From: Azospirillum griseum
GTDB lineage: Bacteria > Pseudomonadota > Alphaproteobacteria > Azospirillales > Azospirillaceae
Length of the DNA: 64,000 nt
Assembly (NCBI RefSeq): GCF_003966125.1
Contig: NZ_RXMA01000007.1
Location: forward strand, 173,327 to 237,326
Direction: 5' to 3'
The position numbers and the translations under genes were made by a program. Numbering within the stretch: position 1 is the first letter of the stretch; each line of letters opens with the position of its first letter. The notes under the pieces were generated by a model. The model saw only the letters and a list, made by a program, of their open reading frames with translations. It was not told the DNA's origin and did not search any database. Shown here piece after piece: positions 44,467-54,942 of the stretch.

Positions 44467-45182
44467 GCCGCTTCTCCCGCCATCGCCCGGCGGTCGGCGG
44501 TCCGCTCCGCCAAGCGGGAGAACCAGCCCGCGATGTCGCCGGACAGCAGCAGCCCGGTGCCGATCAGCAAGCCCCGGTACCCCGCTCCGATCAGGCGCGC
44601 GGCGTCCTCCGTCGTGCCGATGCCGCTGGCGCTGACCGGGCAACGCGTGCCCGTCCGTTTCGCCAACGGCAGCAGGGACAGGCTGTGTCCGATGTCCCCG
44701 GCGTCCCGCTCGCGGCGGGCGATGTCCTTGTTGTTGACGGCGACCACGCAACCGGGGTCAAGGCGCAGCCCGTCCAGCTCCTTTTCCGATGACGCTTCGA
44801 TGAACGGTGTCAGGCCATGGCGCTGCGCGGCGTCCGCCAAATGGCACAGCGCCGAACGCGGCAGCAGGCGGGCTGTCAGCAGAACGGCCGCCGCCCCCAT
44901 CCCGGCCGCCTGCCGAATCTGGACCTCCCGCGTGATGAAGTCCTTTTTCAGCACGGGAATGCCCGCATGGCGGACCGCTTCCTCCAGCATGGCATTGCTG
45001 CCGCCAAACCATGACCCCGTCACCACCGAAAGGCAGGGCGCGCCGACCGCCCGGTAGGCCGCCGCGATCTCCGCCACGGAACGCCCGCGCAGCAGATCGG
45101 TGCCGTCGGAGGCGCGGGCCTTGATCTCCGCAACAACGGGGATCGGCGCGGCGAGCAGGGCATCAACGAACGCGCTGGCCAT
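44463..45182 (-). CDS. trpC: Indole-3-glycerol phosphate synthase homologue
   Basis: 239-residue TIM barrel, shorter than usual (about 260) at the N-terminus. Catalytic residues line up with the E. coli enzyme: Lys21 (VVAEIKARAS), Lys80 (VLKKDFI), Glu129 (PFIEASSEKEL), Asn150/151 (VNNKD) and Ser in CPVSASGIG. It closes the pyrrole ring of indole from a carboxyphenylamino-deoxyribulose phosphate with loss of CO2. GGGAGGGG precedes ATG 45182; the gene overlaps trpF by 20 bp and ubiD by 4 bp. Confidence 0.9.
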   Translation of the reverse strand: MASAFVDALLAAPIPVVAEIKARASDGTDLLRGRSVAEIAAAYRAVGAPCLSVVTGSWFGGSNAMLEEAVRHAGIPVLKKDFITREVQIRQAAGMGAAAVLLTARLLPRSALCHLADAAQRHGLTPFIEASSEKELDGLRLDPGCVVAVNNKDIARRERDAGDIGHSLSLLPLAKRTGTRCPVSASGIGTTEDAARLIGAGYRGLLIGTGLLLSGDIAGWFSRLAERTADRRAMAGEAA

Positions 45183-45924
45183 GATCCCCTCCCCTCTGTT
45201 CGATGGTCTTGGCTCCGGCGGTCGTTGGCCTGGCGGTCGTTGGCCCGCAAGACGTCCAGCGGCGGCTGATCGCGGCGATGCGGGCCGGGCACAGCCGACG
45301 GTCGGCGTCACGCGCGTTGCTGTCCACGTCGATGCCGAAAAAGCGTTCGTCCAGGATCGCCGCCTGATGAACCGCGTGGTTGTCGGCGGAGATGCCCCCC
45401 GCCAGAAAGAAGGGTCGGTTCACCTCCTGCACCAGCGACAGCGTGGTCGCCGCATCCAGCGGCTGGCCGGTGCTGCCGACCCGGCCATCGGCAGCGACCG
45501 TGTCCATCAGGAAACAATCAACCCCGGCTGTTTCGTAGGCCCGGATCACCGGGCGTTCGACGCAACGCTCGCCGCGCACATGCAAAACCTTGACGATGCG
45601 GGTTCCGGCCGGCAGCGCCCCGCGCAGCGCGTGGACCAGCGCCGGCGTCTGGAAGCCGTGCAGTTGCACCCACCGCACGCCCGATTCATCAACCGCCCGG
45701 CACAGGGGAGCCACGGTGTTGAGGAAGGTGACGAGCACCGGTTCCAGCCGACCCGCCGGTTCGCGCGCCGCGCGGGCCGCTGCGGCCAGACGGCTCAGTT
45801 CGGCCAGCGACAGATTCGCGTGCCCCCCGTCGATGCCATGCCACAGGCCGACGAAGTCGACCGGCAGCCCGCGCAGGATTTCGATGTCGCCGGTTTGTGT
45901 GAGTCCGCAAATCTTAAGTCGCAT
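45163..45924 (-). CDS. trpF: Phosphoribosylanthranilate isomerase homologue with C-terminal extension
   Basis: 253 residues; the general base Cys6 (RLKICGLTQ) and general acid Asp141 (FLMDTVAADGRVGSTGQPLD) are present, as is the phosphate-binding FFLAGGISADNHAVHQA. Typical TrpF ends near 205-220; here residues from about 224 form an unrelated Thr/Arg/Gly-rich tail, encoded partly by a 15-bp-period duplication. It performs the Amadori rearrangement between TrpD and TrpC. It overlaps the transporter stop by 11 bp. Confidence 0.9.
   Translation of the reverse strand: MRLKICGLTQTGDIEILRGLPVDFVGLWHGIDGGHANLSLAELSRLAAAARAAREPAGRLEPVLVTFLNTVAPLCRAVDESGVRWVQLHGFQTPALVHALRGALPAGTRIVKVLHVRGERCVERPVIRAYETAGVDCFLMDTVAADGRVGSTGQPLDAATTLSLVQEVNRPFFLAGGISADNHAVHQAAILDERFFGIDVDSNARDADRRLCPARIAAISRRWTSCGPTTARPTTAGAKTIEQRGGDHGQRVR
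45217..45245. repeat. 14-bp direct repeat within the trpF tail
   Basis: GGCGGTCGTTGGCC occurs at 45217-45230 and again at 45232-45245, one base apart, encoding the PTTARPTTA part of the TrpF extension. It looks like a recent slippage duplication close to the trpC ribosome-binding site. Confidence 0.8.
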
Positions 45925-48385
45925 GGCGCACCTCCATCGTGGCGTCCGCGCCGTCGGGGCGGGGAGCGTCTCCGGCCTTCACCGGCGCATGGTTGAACGT
46001 GACCAGCAGCGCCGGTGAGATGAGCAGGTCGGCGAGCAGCGCCAGGAACGCCCCGAGCGTCATCAGCAGGCCGAAGGACTGAAGGTTGTTGAGGGAGGAG
46101 ATGATGAAGACGCTGAAGCTGGACATCACGACGACCGTGGTCGTGAAGATCGGCACGCCCATATCCTCGATGGTCGCGCGGATCGCGGCCTCGACGTCGC
46201 ACAGAGTTTCGAGATTCCGTTTGTACTGAAAGAAATAGTGGGTCGTGTCGTCCACGATCAGGCCGGTGATGATGCCGCCGATCAACACCGTGAAGGTGTC
46301 GAGCGGAATGCCCATCGCCCCCATGAAGCCCAGCAGCAGGAGGAACGGCACGATGTTCGGCAGCATGCTGAGCACACCAAGCCGCACCCGCCCCAGGCTG
46401 ATGCACATCAGCACCATGATCTGGACAAGCGCCACGATGTAGCTGGAGGTCATGCTGTCCAGCACCGCCGTGGACGTCATGGCGAGCAAGGCGATCAGGC
46501 CGGTGGTGCGCACCTCCGCCATCGGGCCGAGCGCGTCCTCGAACATCGATTGAACGGTGTGGATGAAGGCGGTGAAGCGTTTGGCCTCAAGCCAGGGCGT
46601 CAGGAAGGACACCCGCCCGGCATCGTAGGACAAGGTGGTGTAGCGCAGCATGTCGTCGTTGCCCTGCCCTTCCAGCAGCAGCAGTTCGTCCCAAATTTCC
46701 CGTTGGGTGGGAATCCGATGCGCCGCCGGGTTGCCATCATGCAGCGCCTGGTTGGTTTCCTTGAGAAAGTCGATGATGCTGGTGTGGCGGCCGATGGGAA
46801 TGTCGGTGGCGCCGTGGACACGGTTCGCCACCTCATCCACCCGGCGCAGCAGCTCTTCGTTGCGGAAATCGCGACCGCCCTGCGGCTTGATCACCACCTC
46901 GAGGTTGACGGTCCCGTTGAAGGTTTGGTCGATGTGGGCGGTGCTCTGCCGGATGGCGTTGTCCTCGGGCAGCCAGAGCAGGGAATTGTGGGAGTATTCC
47001 AGGGTCCGGATGCCGAGCAGCGAGGCCACGCCCACCATGGCCGCCACCGCCAGAACGCGTTTCGGTCGACGCACGGCGAACAGGGACATGGCGGTCATCA
47101 CCGCGATGATGGTCGGATAATCCTCGTACCGCCGCTCAAAGAAACGGGTCGGCAGCGTGCGGAACACCAGGATGGTGCAGAGCATCCCCATGGCGTAGGC
47201 GACCATCGTTCCCACCGCGCCGAAAAGACCCAGAACGGTGATCGGCGCCAGGGTGGAGGTGATGAAGCCGATGAGACCGGCGGCCGTGGTCAGGGCGGAG
47301 AACAGGATGGGCGCGTGGCCTTGCGTCATCGCCACCGCCACAGCGGCCGCCTTGTCACCCGTCTCGCGATGGGCGCGGAACAGGCCGCTGATGAAATGGA
47401 TGAAGGTGCACAGGCTGCTGACGAGCAGAAGCGGGATCAGAAGCTGCGTCGGCGGCGTCACCGGTTCGCCCAGCGCGGCCATCAGCCCGAAGGTGATGAT
47501 GATGCTGGACAGGAAGGCGAACAACGCCGCCAGCGACACCAGAAGGCTGCGGTAGATCACCATGATGACCACGACGGCCACGGCAAAGCACAGAAGCGTG
47601 AAGCGCGGCATGTCCTTGGACATCAGCCGGACGATCTCGGTGCTGACGATGGGCGCACCGGAGACGTGGATGTCGAAGCCCGCCGGGTCGTGGTGACGGG
47701 CTGCGATCTCGCCGATCTTTCTGGACATCTCGGCGTAATGTTGGGGGCCGAGGAGCTGGCGCTTGACACCGTCCGGCTCACCGCCGCCGCAGGAGAACCC
47801 GTCTTCCGGCCGGGCGACGCAGTCGTCGGCGTGCGGCGCGTACCGGAAAGGCTCCACCACGATCGACGCGGTCTTGCCGTCCCTGGAAATGATGAAATTC
47901 CGGTACAGCGGTGTTGCCATGATGCGGTCGCGCATCTCGCGAGGGTCCTGGTCCCGCACAATCATGTTGTGGACCAGTTCCTCCAGATAAATGCCGCCAT
48001 CCTCGTACTGGATGAACGGAATGTTGTAGAGGCTGAAGATTTCCGCGATGTAGGGAACTTCACGCTCGACATCGCGGTGCAGTTGCGTGAATTTTTGCAG
48101 GAAAGGCTTGGAAAACAGATCCGGCGACCCGACGGTCACGACGATTCGGTTGTCCTGACCGAAGGAACGGCGCATGTCGTAGTAGGCGACCAGCGCCGGA
48201 TCGGTGTTGTGCATGAAGGCTTCGATCCGACCGTCGGACCTCAACTGTGGCAGGGCTGCCAAGCCGACGCCGGTGAGCATCAGGGCCGCGAGCGCACTTT
48301 TGGCCGGATGGAGAAGGATGGTCCGCGCGGCCGCCTGGAAATAACGATCCGCCGTTCGGACGAACTGGCCGATGATCCGCAACAT
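45914..48385 (-). CDS. RND/MMPL-family exporter
   Basis: 823-residue proton-driven transporter with two similar halves. First membrane span at about 29-47, a large periplasmic loop (50-255) and five spans (about 262-400). The second half has a span at about 433-452, a loop (455-640) and five spans to about 800. The conserved charged patch in span 10 is visible as GGIITGLIVDDTTHYFFQYKRN. HpnN- and MmpL-type members move hydrophobic products and commonly pair with LolA-like proteins; the gene just upstream encodes one. Its location at the head of the biosynthetic operon suggests export of the product. Confidence 0.9.
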   Translation of the reverse strand: MLRIIGQFVRTADRYFQAAARTILLHPAKSALAALMLTGVGLAALPQLRSDGRIEAFMHNTDPALVAYYDMRRSFGQDNRIVVTVGSPDLFSKPFLQKFTQLHRDVEREVPYIAEIFSLYNIPFIQYEDGGIYLEELVHNMIVRDQDPREMRDRIMATPLYRNFIISRDGKTASIVVEPFRYAPHADDCVARPEDGFSCGGGEPDGVKRQLLGPQHYAEMSRKIGEIAARHHDPAGFDIHVSGAPIVSTEIVRLMSKDMPRFTLLCFAVAVVVIMVIYRSLLVSLAALFAFLSSIIITFGLMAALGEPVTPPTQLLIPLLLVSSLCTFIHFISGLFRAHRETGDKAAAVAVAMTQGHAPILFSALTTAAGLIGFITSTLAPITVLGLFGAVGTMVAYAMGMLCTILVFRTLPTRFFERRYEDYPTIIAVMTAMSLFAVRRPKRVLAVAAMVGVASLLGIRTLEYSHNSLLWLPEDNAIRQSTAHIDQTFNGTVNLEVVIKPQGGRDFRNEELLRRVDEVANRVHGATDIPIGRHTSIIDFLKETNQALHDGNPAAHRIPTQREIWDELLLLEGQGNDDMLRYTTLSYDAGRVSFLTPWLEAKRFTAFIHTVQSMFEDALGPMAEVRTTGLIALLAMTSTAVLDSMTSSYIVALVQIMVLMCISLGRVRLGVLSMLPNIVPFLLLLGFMGAMGIPLDTFTVLIGGIITGLIVDDTTHYFFQYKRNLETLCDVEAAIRATIEDMGVPIFTTTVVVMSSFSVFIISSLNNLQSFGLLMTLGAFLALLADLLISPALLVTFNHAPVKAGDAPRPDGADATMEVRHAT

Positions 48386-48500
48386 ACCGTTCCCCGCAGG
48401 AAAAAGGGATTGACGCGCGCGTGACCGCGAGCGTGTGCCCGCGCCGGAACGATCCGGACAGGCGTGTGTATCGGGAGGTCAGTGGGGGCGGAGGGCGTCG

Positions 48501-48524
48501 GGGGCGTGTGAGCCGACACGCCCC
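48501..48524. terminator. Strong hairpin between LolA-like and RND genes
   Basis: GGGGCGTGT (48501-48509) and ACACGCCCC (48516-48524) form a perfect 9-bp stem with a 6-base loop just past the stop of the LolA-like gene (minus strand). There is no T-run, so it may be an attenuating or mRNA-processing hairpin, leaving partial read-through to the RND gene. Confidence 0.5.
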
Positions 48525-48535
48525 TCACGCGCGGA

Positions 48536-49405
48536 TCAGTTGGTGAGCGCGTTGGAGCGCCACTCGGACCAGCCGCTGGTCGTGCCGCCGAGGTCCTTGA
48601 TGTCGAACCATTCGCTCGGCAGGTTGATGTTGAACCGCTCGCCCTCGACTTCGAAGACAGAGGTCGAGATCACGCGGCCTTCCTTGCGGGTGAAGACCTT
48701 GAAGTAGGCCGGCACATACACGCCATCAACCCAACGCATCTTGTCGGTGGTGAAGACGCGCTGTTCGCTGGGGGCGTCGGCGTTGAAGGTGCTCCAGACC
48801 GGCAGAAAGGTGGATTTCTCCACCCAAACCTCACCATCGCGCAAGCCGAGGCGGATGACTTCGCTCTCTTTCAGCGGGTTCACCCAGACCTTCCAAACAG
48901 GCAGACCCTTGTAGGTTTCCTCGCCCAGATATTTGCACTCATAGTCCTTGGCGCGGCGGATCAGCATCTCGCCGATGGAGAGATCGGACCCGTAGAGACG
49001 ACCGCTGAGATCCTCCGACTTCACTTCATGCGTCTTCTGCTGCGACGGAAGCCATGTCCAGACCTTGTCGGATTCTTTATCGCCAAAGTAATCATACGCC
49101 ATGGCCTCAAAATCTTTCAGCTCGGCAGGCTCAAGGACTTTGCTGCGCAATCGGCGATGGACGCCGGTGTTCTGATGCGCGGCCAGGATGCGGCGCATCT
49201 TCTTGCCGCCGTTGCTGTCCGTAATCTCCATGTTCATGATGCGCCAGCTGTCATAGCCGTTGTAGCGCTTTTCAATTCCAACGATCACATCACGGCAGTT
49301 GGTTGCGCCAGATTCGGCGCGCGACTCGCCAATGCCTGACAGCATCGACAGAACGCCAAGAGAGAAAACAACCAGATTTTTGATACAAAAAAGCTTTTCC
49401 ATCAT
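48536..49405 (-). CDS. Outer-membrane lipoprotein-sorting (LolA-like) protein 2
   Basis: 289 residues with signal peptide (IKNLVVFSLGVLSMLSGIGESRA). The mature protein matches the COG2834 group linked to RND exporters: MNMEITDSNGGKKMRRILAAHQ, FGDKESDKVWTWLPSQQKTHEVKSEDLSGRLYGSDLSIGEML, LGEETYKGLPVWKVWVNP, ending EWFDIKDL. It differs from the one at 29961 and has lower-GC codons near its N-terminus. It is the first gene of the leftward island operon. ATG 49402 or 49405, with GAGGGGTGAG upstream; 49438 is rejected as it adds residues before the signal peptide. Confidence 0.85.
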   Translation of the reverse strand: MMEKLFCIKNLVVFSLGVLSMLSGIGESRAESGATNCRDVIVGIEKRYNGYDSWRIMNMEITDSNGGKKMRRILAAHQNTGVHRRLRSKVLEPAELKDFEAMAYDYFGDKESDKVWTWLPSQQKTHEVKSEDLSGRLYGSDLSIGEMLIRRAKDYECKYLGEETYKGLPVWKVWVNPLKESEVIRLGLRDGEVWVEKSTFLPVWSTFNADAPSEQRVFTTDKMRWVDGVYVPAYFKVFTRKEGRVISTSVFEVEGERFNINLPSEWFDIKDLGGTTSGWSEWRSNALTN

Positions 49406-50134
49406 CTCACCCCTCGGAAAATCATAGTGTTTTGCCAAAATATTAAAGTTATTGGCAATAACACTATAAATCTGAACATCTCAGATATTATTCGTGACAT
49501 AGAGTAATATTATAGTCAATATCGCATTAATGATGTTACATGATAAGAAATTTGTGTATGTTACTTAATATTTTTAATATTCGATTTTCTTCGTGAACAT
49601 GTTGCCATATCCGCAAAGACATCATACTTGAGTGATATGGATGGAATCCTTAGGTCCTGTTGACAAAGGGTGCCATCCAGATTTTGGCATAGGCCCGTGA
49701 TCGGTGATCGGAAGGTGATGTGGCGTTGGTGCGGAACGCCGTTCCTGTCTGGTCGTGGCGCGGATTCGGATTTTCCCCCGGCCCTTGTCCGCCCCGCCCT
49801 GTGGGGGTAGGACGGAGGATCGTTTGGCCATCAGGAGCGCCTCCCATGCACCCGCTCGCGCAACCGTCACGACAGCGTCCTGCGGGGATGGTTCCGGTCC
49901 CCTCCATGAAACAGTGGAACACAGCCCCAAAACCTGTTTCACAATGTTTCAAACGTTCCATTCATCCCGTCCAACCACCGGCACACCCCACCGGTGACGG
50001 CCAGTTGTTCAGTCTCTAAATTGTTTGATGGCGCTGGTGCATTCTTGCACAACCGATGCGCAAAGTTTCCTGTCGATACCCGTGGGCGCTCTGGCGCACA
50101 TCAACAGCAACATCATCCGGGAGGAAAACCACCA
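49406..50134. other. Intergenic region: island promoter zone and uncoded GC-rich part
   Basis: 49406-49620 is very AT-rich, in contrast to everything around it, and is the probable promoter region of the leftward biosynthetic operon. ATGTTAC occurs twice in direct orientation (49533-49539 and 49558-49564), a possible activator site. 49620-50030 is GC-rich with only weak, unrecognised frames on both strands. 50030-50134 is the leader of mmsA. Confidence 0.5.
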
Positions 50135-51634
<1,500 letters not shown>

Positions 51635-51717
51635 TCGGGTCGAGCGAACGTCTGCGATGATGGAACGGGCGGTCGGCTCATCCCCGACCGCCCGGACCGA
51701 CGAGGTGAGGTGCACCG

Positions 51718-52863
51718 ATGTCCTTTGAACTGTCCGACGATCAATGCGCCATCCGCGACATGGCGCTGTCCTTCGCCCGTGACGAGCTGGCCCCGCACGC
51801 CATCGCATGGGACCAGACGAAGCATTTCCCCATCGACACCCTGCGCGCGGCGGGCGAGCTGGGGATGGGCGGCATCTATGTGGCGGAGGAGCATGGCGGT
51901 TCGGCCCTGACCCGCCGCGACGCCGTGGTGATTTTCGAGGCGCTGAGCCAGGGCTGCCCGACCATCGCCTCCTACATCTCCATTCACAACATGGTCGCGG
52001 GCATGATCGACGCCTTCGGCGCGCCGGAGCAGAAGGCCCATTGGCTGCCCCGCCTGTCGCGCATGGAATGGCTCGCCAGCTATTGCCTGACGGAGGCCAA
52101 CGCCGGATCCGACGCGGCGGCCCTGCGCACCCGCGCCGTGCGCGACGGCGACGAGTATGTGCTGAACGGGGCCAAGCAGTTCATTTCCGGGGCGGGCAGC
52201 TCCGACCTGTATCTGGTGATGGCGCGCACCGGCGAGGACGGCCCCGGCGGCATCAGCGCCTTCCTGATCCCCAAGGACACGCCCGGCCTGTCCTTTGGCG
52301 CGAACGAGCACAAGATGGGCTGGAACGCCCAGCCGACCCGCGCGGTGATCCTGGAGGATGTCCGCGTTCCCGCCTCCGCCCGCTTGGGCGCGGAGGGCAT
52401 GGGCTTCAAATTCGCCATGAAGGGGTTGGACGGCGGCCGCATCAACATCGCCGCCTGCTCCATCGGCGGGGCGCAGGCCGCGTTGGACGCCGCGCTGAAA
52501 TACATGGGCGAGCGCAAGGCGTTCGGTCAGACCATCGACCGCTTCCAGGCCCTGCAATTCCGCATCGCCGACATGGCGACGGAGCTGGAGGCCGCCCGCA
52601 CCTTCGTCCACCGCGCCGCCACGGCGCTGGACGCGAAAAGCCCGGACGCCACCCGGCTGTGCGCGATGGCCAAGCGCTTTGGCACCGACACCGGGTTCGA
52701 GGTGGCCAACAACGCCCTGCAACTGTTCGGCGGTTACGGCTATCTGTCGGACTATGGCGTGGAAAAGATCGTGCGCGACCTGCGGGTGCACCAGATCCTG
52801 GAGGGCACCAACGAGATCATGCGCCTGATCGTCGCGCGCAGCGAAATCGCCCGGATGGCCTGA
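51718..52863 (+). CDS. Isobutyryl-CoA dehydrogenase-like acyl-CoA dehydrogenase
   Basis: 381-residue FAD enzyme: CLTEANAGSDAAALRTRAVRDGDEYVLNGAKQFISG, GERKAFGQTIDRFQALQFRIADMATELEAARTFVHRAA, and the catalytic Glu in HQILEGTNEIMRLIVAR. Located between mmsA and mmsB, it most likely oxidises isobutyryl-CoA to methacrylyl-CoA. Unlike the dehydrogenase at 33106 it keeps the normal C-terminal Glu. Confidence 0.92.
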   Translation: MSFELSDDQCAIRDMALSFARDELAPHAIAWDQTKHFPIDTLRAAGELGMGGIYVAEEHGGSALTRRDAVVIFEALSQGCPTIASYISIHNMVAGMIDAFGAPEQKAHWLPRLSRMEWLASYCLTEANAGSDAAALRTRAVRDGDEYVLNGAKQFISGAGSSDLYLVMARTGEDGPGGISAFLIPKDTPGLSFGANEHKMGWNAQPTRAVILEDVRVPASARLGAEGMGFKFAMKGLDGGRINIAACSIGGAQAALDAALKYMGERKAFGQTIDRFQALQFRIADMATELEAARTFVHRAATALDAKSPDATRLCAMAKRFGTDTGFEVANNALQLFGGYGYLSDYGVEKIVRDLRVHQILEGTNEIMRLIVARSEIARMA

Positions 52864-52920
52864 GCCACGGCGCACCCCACCAAACGACACCAAACAAAAG
52901 CACACACGGGAGAAACGACC

Positions 52921-53811
52921 ATGGCGGTCATCGGGTTCATCGGGTTGGGCAACATGGGCGGGCCGATGGCGGCCAATCTGGTCAAGGCCGGGCACAGCGT
53001 CCAGGGCTTCGACCTGTCGGCGGCGGCGATCGACGCGGCGACGGCGGCGGGTGTGACCATCGCCGACTCCCCCGCCGCCGTGGCGCGCGGGGCGGAGATC
53101 GTCATCACCATGCTGCCCAGCGGCAAGCATGTGCTGGGCGTCTATGACGGGGCCGACGGCATCGTCGCGGCGGTGTCGCCCGGCACCCTGCTGATCGACA
53201 GCTCCACCATCGATGTGGAGTCCGCCCGCAAGGCCCACGCGCTGGCGACCGCGCGCGGGGCGGTGGCGGTGGACGCGCCGGTGTCGGGCGGCGTCGGCGG
53301 CGCGGCGGCCGGAACCCTGACCTTCATGGTTGGCGGCGAGACGGCGGCGTTCGAGCGCGCCCGTCCGGTGCTGGAGGCGATGGGCAAGAAGATCGTCCAT
53401 TGCGGCGGGGCCGGGGCCGGTCAGGCCGCCAAGATCTGCAACAACATGATCCTCGGCATCTCGATGATCGGCGTGTGCGAGGCCTTCGTGCTGGCCGAAA
53501 AGCTGGGGCTGTCGCACCAGTCGCTGTTCGACGTGGCGTCCACCGCGTCGGGTCAATGCTGGTCGCTGACCAGCTATTGCCCGGTCCCCGGCCCGGTCCC
53601 GACCAGCCCGGCCAACCGCGACTATCAACCGGGCTTCGCCGCCGCGCTGATGCTGAAAGACCTGAAGCTGGCGCAGGAAGCCTCGCAAAGTGCCGGCGCG
53701 CCGACCCCGCTCGGGGCCGCCGCGACCCAGCTTTACGCCATGATGACAGCGGCGGGCGAAGGCGGAACCGACTTCTCCGGCATCATCCGTCTGCTGCGCG
53801 GCGAGGGGTAA
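52921..53811 (+). CDS. mmsB: 3-hydroxyisobutyrate dehydrogenase
   Basis: 296 residues. N-terminal NAD motif IGFIGLGNMGGPMAANLVKAGH, substrate loop DAPVSGGVGGAAAGTLTFMVGG, and the catalytic Lys in GAGQAAKICNNMILGISM. It oxidises 3-hydroxyisobutyrate to methylmalonate semialdehyde, the substrate of mmsA. GGGAGAAACGACC precedes the ATG. Last gene of the valine cluster, 105 bp before parA. Confidence 0.95.
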   Translation: MAVIGFIGLGNMGGPMAANLVKAGHSVQGFDLSAAAIDAATAAGVTIADSPAAVARGAEIVITMLPSGKHVLGVYDGADGIVAAVSPGTLLIDSSTIDVESARKAHALATARGAVAVDAPVSGGVGGAAAGTLTFMVGGETAAFERARPVLEAMGKKIVHCGGAGAGQAAKICNNMILGISMIGVCEAFVLAEKLGLSHQSLFDVASTASGQCWSLTSYCPVPGPVPTSPANRDYQPGFAAALMLKDLKLAQEASQSAGAPTPLGAAATQLYAMMTAAGEGGTDFSGIIRLLRGEG

Positions 53812-53819
53812 ATCCAACC

Positions 53820-53886
53820 GGTACCGTCAACGGTGCCAATCTTGACTCTTGATGGTGTTGACCGCCTTGTATCAAGGGAATAGCAT
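53820..53886 (+). promoter_or_regulatory. parA promoter and candidate operator
   Basis: TTGACC (53858-53863) and TAGCAT (53881-53886) are separated by 17 bp, a good sigma-70-type pair. Upstream, GGTACCGT-CA-ACGGTGCC (53820-53837) is an inverted repeat with one mismatch. The helix-turn-helix on the ParA protein makes this a likely autoregulatory site. Confidence 0.55.
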
Positions 53887-53916
53887 TCGCCCCATCTGAT
53901 GGTGGGGGAAAACAGG

Positions 53917-54942
53917 ATGAACGGGAGCGAGATGCGGGCCATCCGCGAAGCGCGGGGCTTGACTCAACCCGACTTCGCGGGGTGGCTGAACGACACGTTG
54001 GGCCGCCGTTACGATGGGGCGAAGATCAGCCGGTGGGAGACGGAGCGGGAGAAGATCCCCCGCGAAATCGAAGGCACCCTGCTGATCGCGTCCCTGGGCG
54101 GACGGACGCTGCGCGGTGGCGGGCGGCCGCTGGTGATGTCCACCACCCTGACCAAGGGCGGCTCGTCCAAAACCGAATCCGCCGTCAACATCGCCTACAT
54201 CCTCGCCCGGGCGGGCTATCGCACGCTGTTGGTGGACGCCGACAGCCAGGCCAACGCGTCGGTCCATGTCGGGTTGGACAAGGAGCGGCTGGTCGCGCTG
54301 ACCAAGGCCCGCCGCACGCTGGCCGACGTCATCCTGGATCGGATGGAGGCGGCCGAGGCCATCGTGCCGGTGGAGCAGGCTCCCAACCTGGATCTGCTGC
54401 CGTCCAGCATCGCGCTGGCCCGCGCTGAAAGCGAGCTGAACGGCCAACCCTTTGGCCGTCTGGCCCGCCTGTCCGACGTGATCCGCAGCGTTGGCGACCG
54501 TTATGATTTCGTCATCGTCGATTGCGCCCCGGCGATTGGCACGGTGACGCTGAACGCGCTGGTTGCCGCCGATTTCGTGCTGATGCCCTGCCAGACCGAA
54601 AGCTTTGCCGTGATGGCGGTGGAGGATCTGGTGCAGGAAACCATCGGCGCGCTGACCAAGCGGGAAAATCCGCGCCTGAAGGTGCTGGGCATCCTGCCCA
54701 CGCTGTACAACGCGCGGCAGACGCAGGACCGTGCCTCGCTGGAGGAGATCAACAGCCTGTGGGGGCCGCGCTTCAAGGTGTATGAGCCGGTGCCGCGCAG
54801 CGCGATTTACGCCCAGGCGTCCGCCGCGCAGACGATCACCCTGGCCGCCGATCCCGGCGTGCCGGGGGTTGAAAGCTACGTCGCCATCGCGCGCGACCTG
54901 ATCGACGCCGCCGAACGGATGGAGGGAACCGATGCCGCCTAA
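53917..54942 (+). CDS. parA: ParA partition ATPase with N-terminal helix-turn-helix
   Basis: 341 residues. An XRE-like helix-turn-helix covers about 5-50 (MRAIREARGLTQPDFAGWL, ISRWETEREKIP). The ATPase has the deviant Walker A TKGGSSKTESAVN (about 86-98), LLVDADSQANASVHVGL, and Walker B VIVDCAPAIGTVTLNAL. It drives replicon segregation with ParB. ATG 53917 is preferred to ATG 53899 because the promoter's -10 element would place the transcript start within a few bases of the latter. HTH-bearing ParA proteins (P1 type) often repress their own operon. It overlaps parB by 11 bp. Confidence 0.92.
   Translation: MNGSEMRAIREARGLTQPDFAGWLNDTLGRRYDGAKISRWETEREKIPREIEGTLLIASLGGRTLRGGGRPLVMSTTLTKGGSSKTESAVNIAYILARAGYRTLLVDADSQANASVHVGLDKERLVALTKARRTLADVILDRMEAAEAIVPVEQAPNLDLLPSSIALARAESELNGQPFGRLARLSDVIRSVGDRYDFVIVDCAPAIGTVTLNALVAADFVLMPCQTESFAVMAVEDLVQETIGALTKRENPRLKVLGILPTLYNARQTQDRASLEEINSLWGPRFKVYEPVPRSAIYAQASAAQTITLAADPGVPGVESYVAIARDLIDAAERMEGTDAA

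Noticed and set aside
35604..45924. Ordinary tryptophan operon
   Set aside because: trpE/G is absent, the genes are split by ketosynthase, ligase and carrier genes, and TrpD has changed substrate residues; housekeeping synthesis does not explain the arrangement.
49622..49961. Two minus-strand frames of about 105 residues
   Set aside because: Neither has a recognisable motif, a ribosome-binding site or normal codon use. The TAGGTCCTGTTGACAAAGG segment at 49650-49668 reminded me of an insertion-sequence end, but I could not confirm a partner repeat or a transposase.
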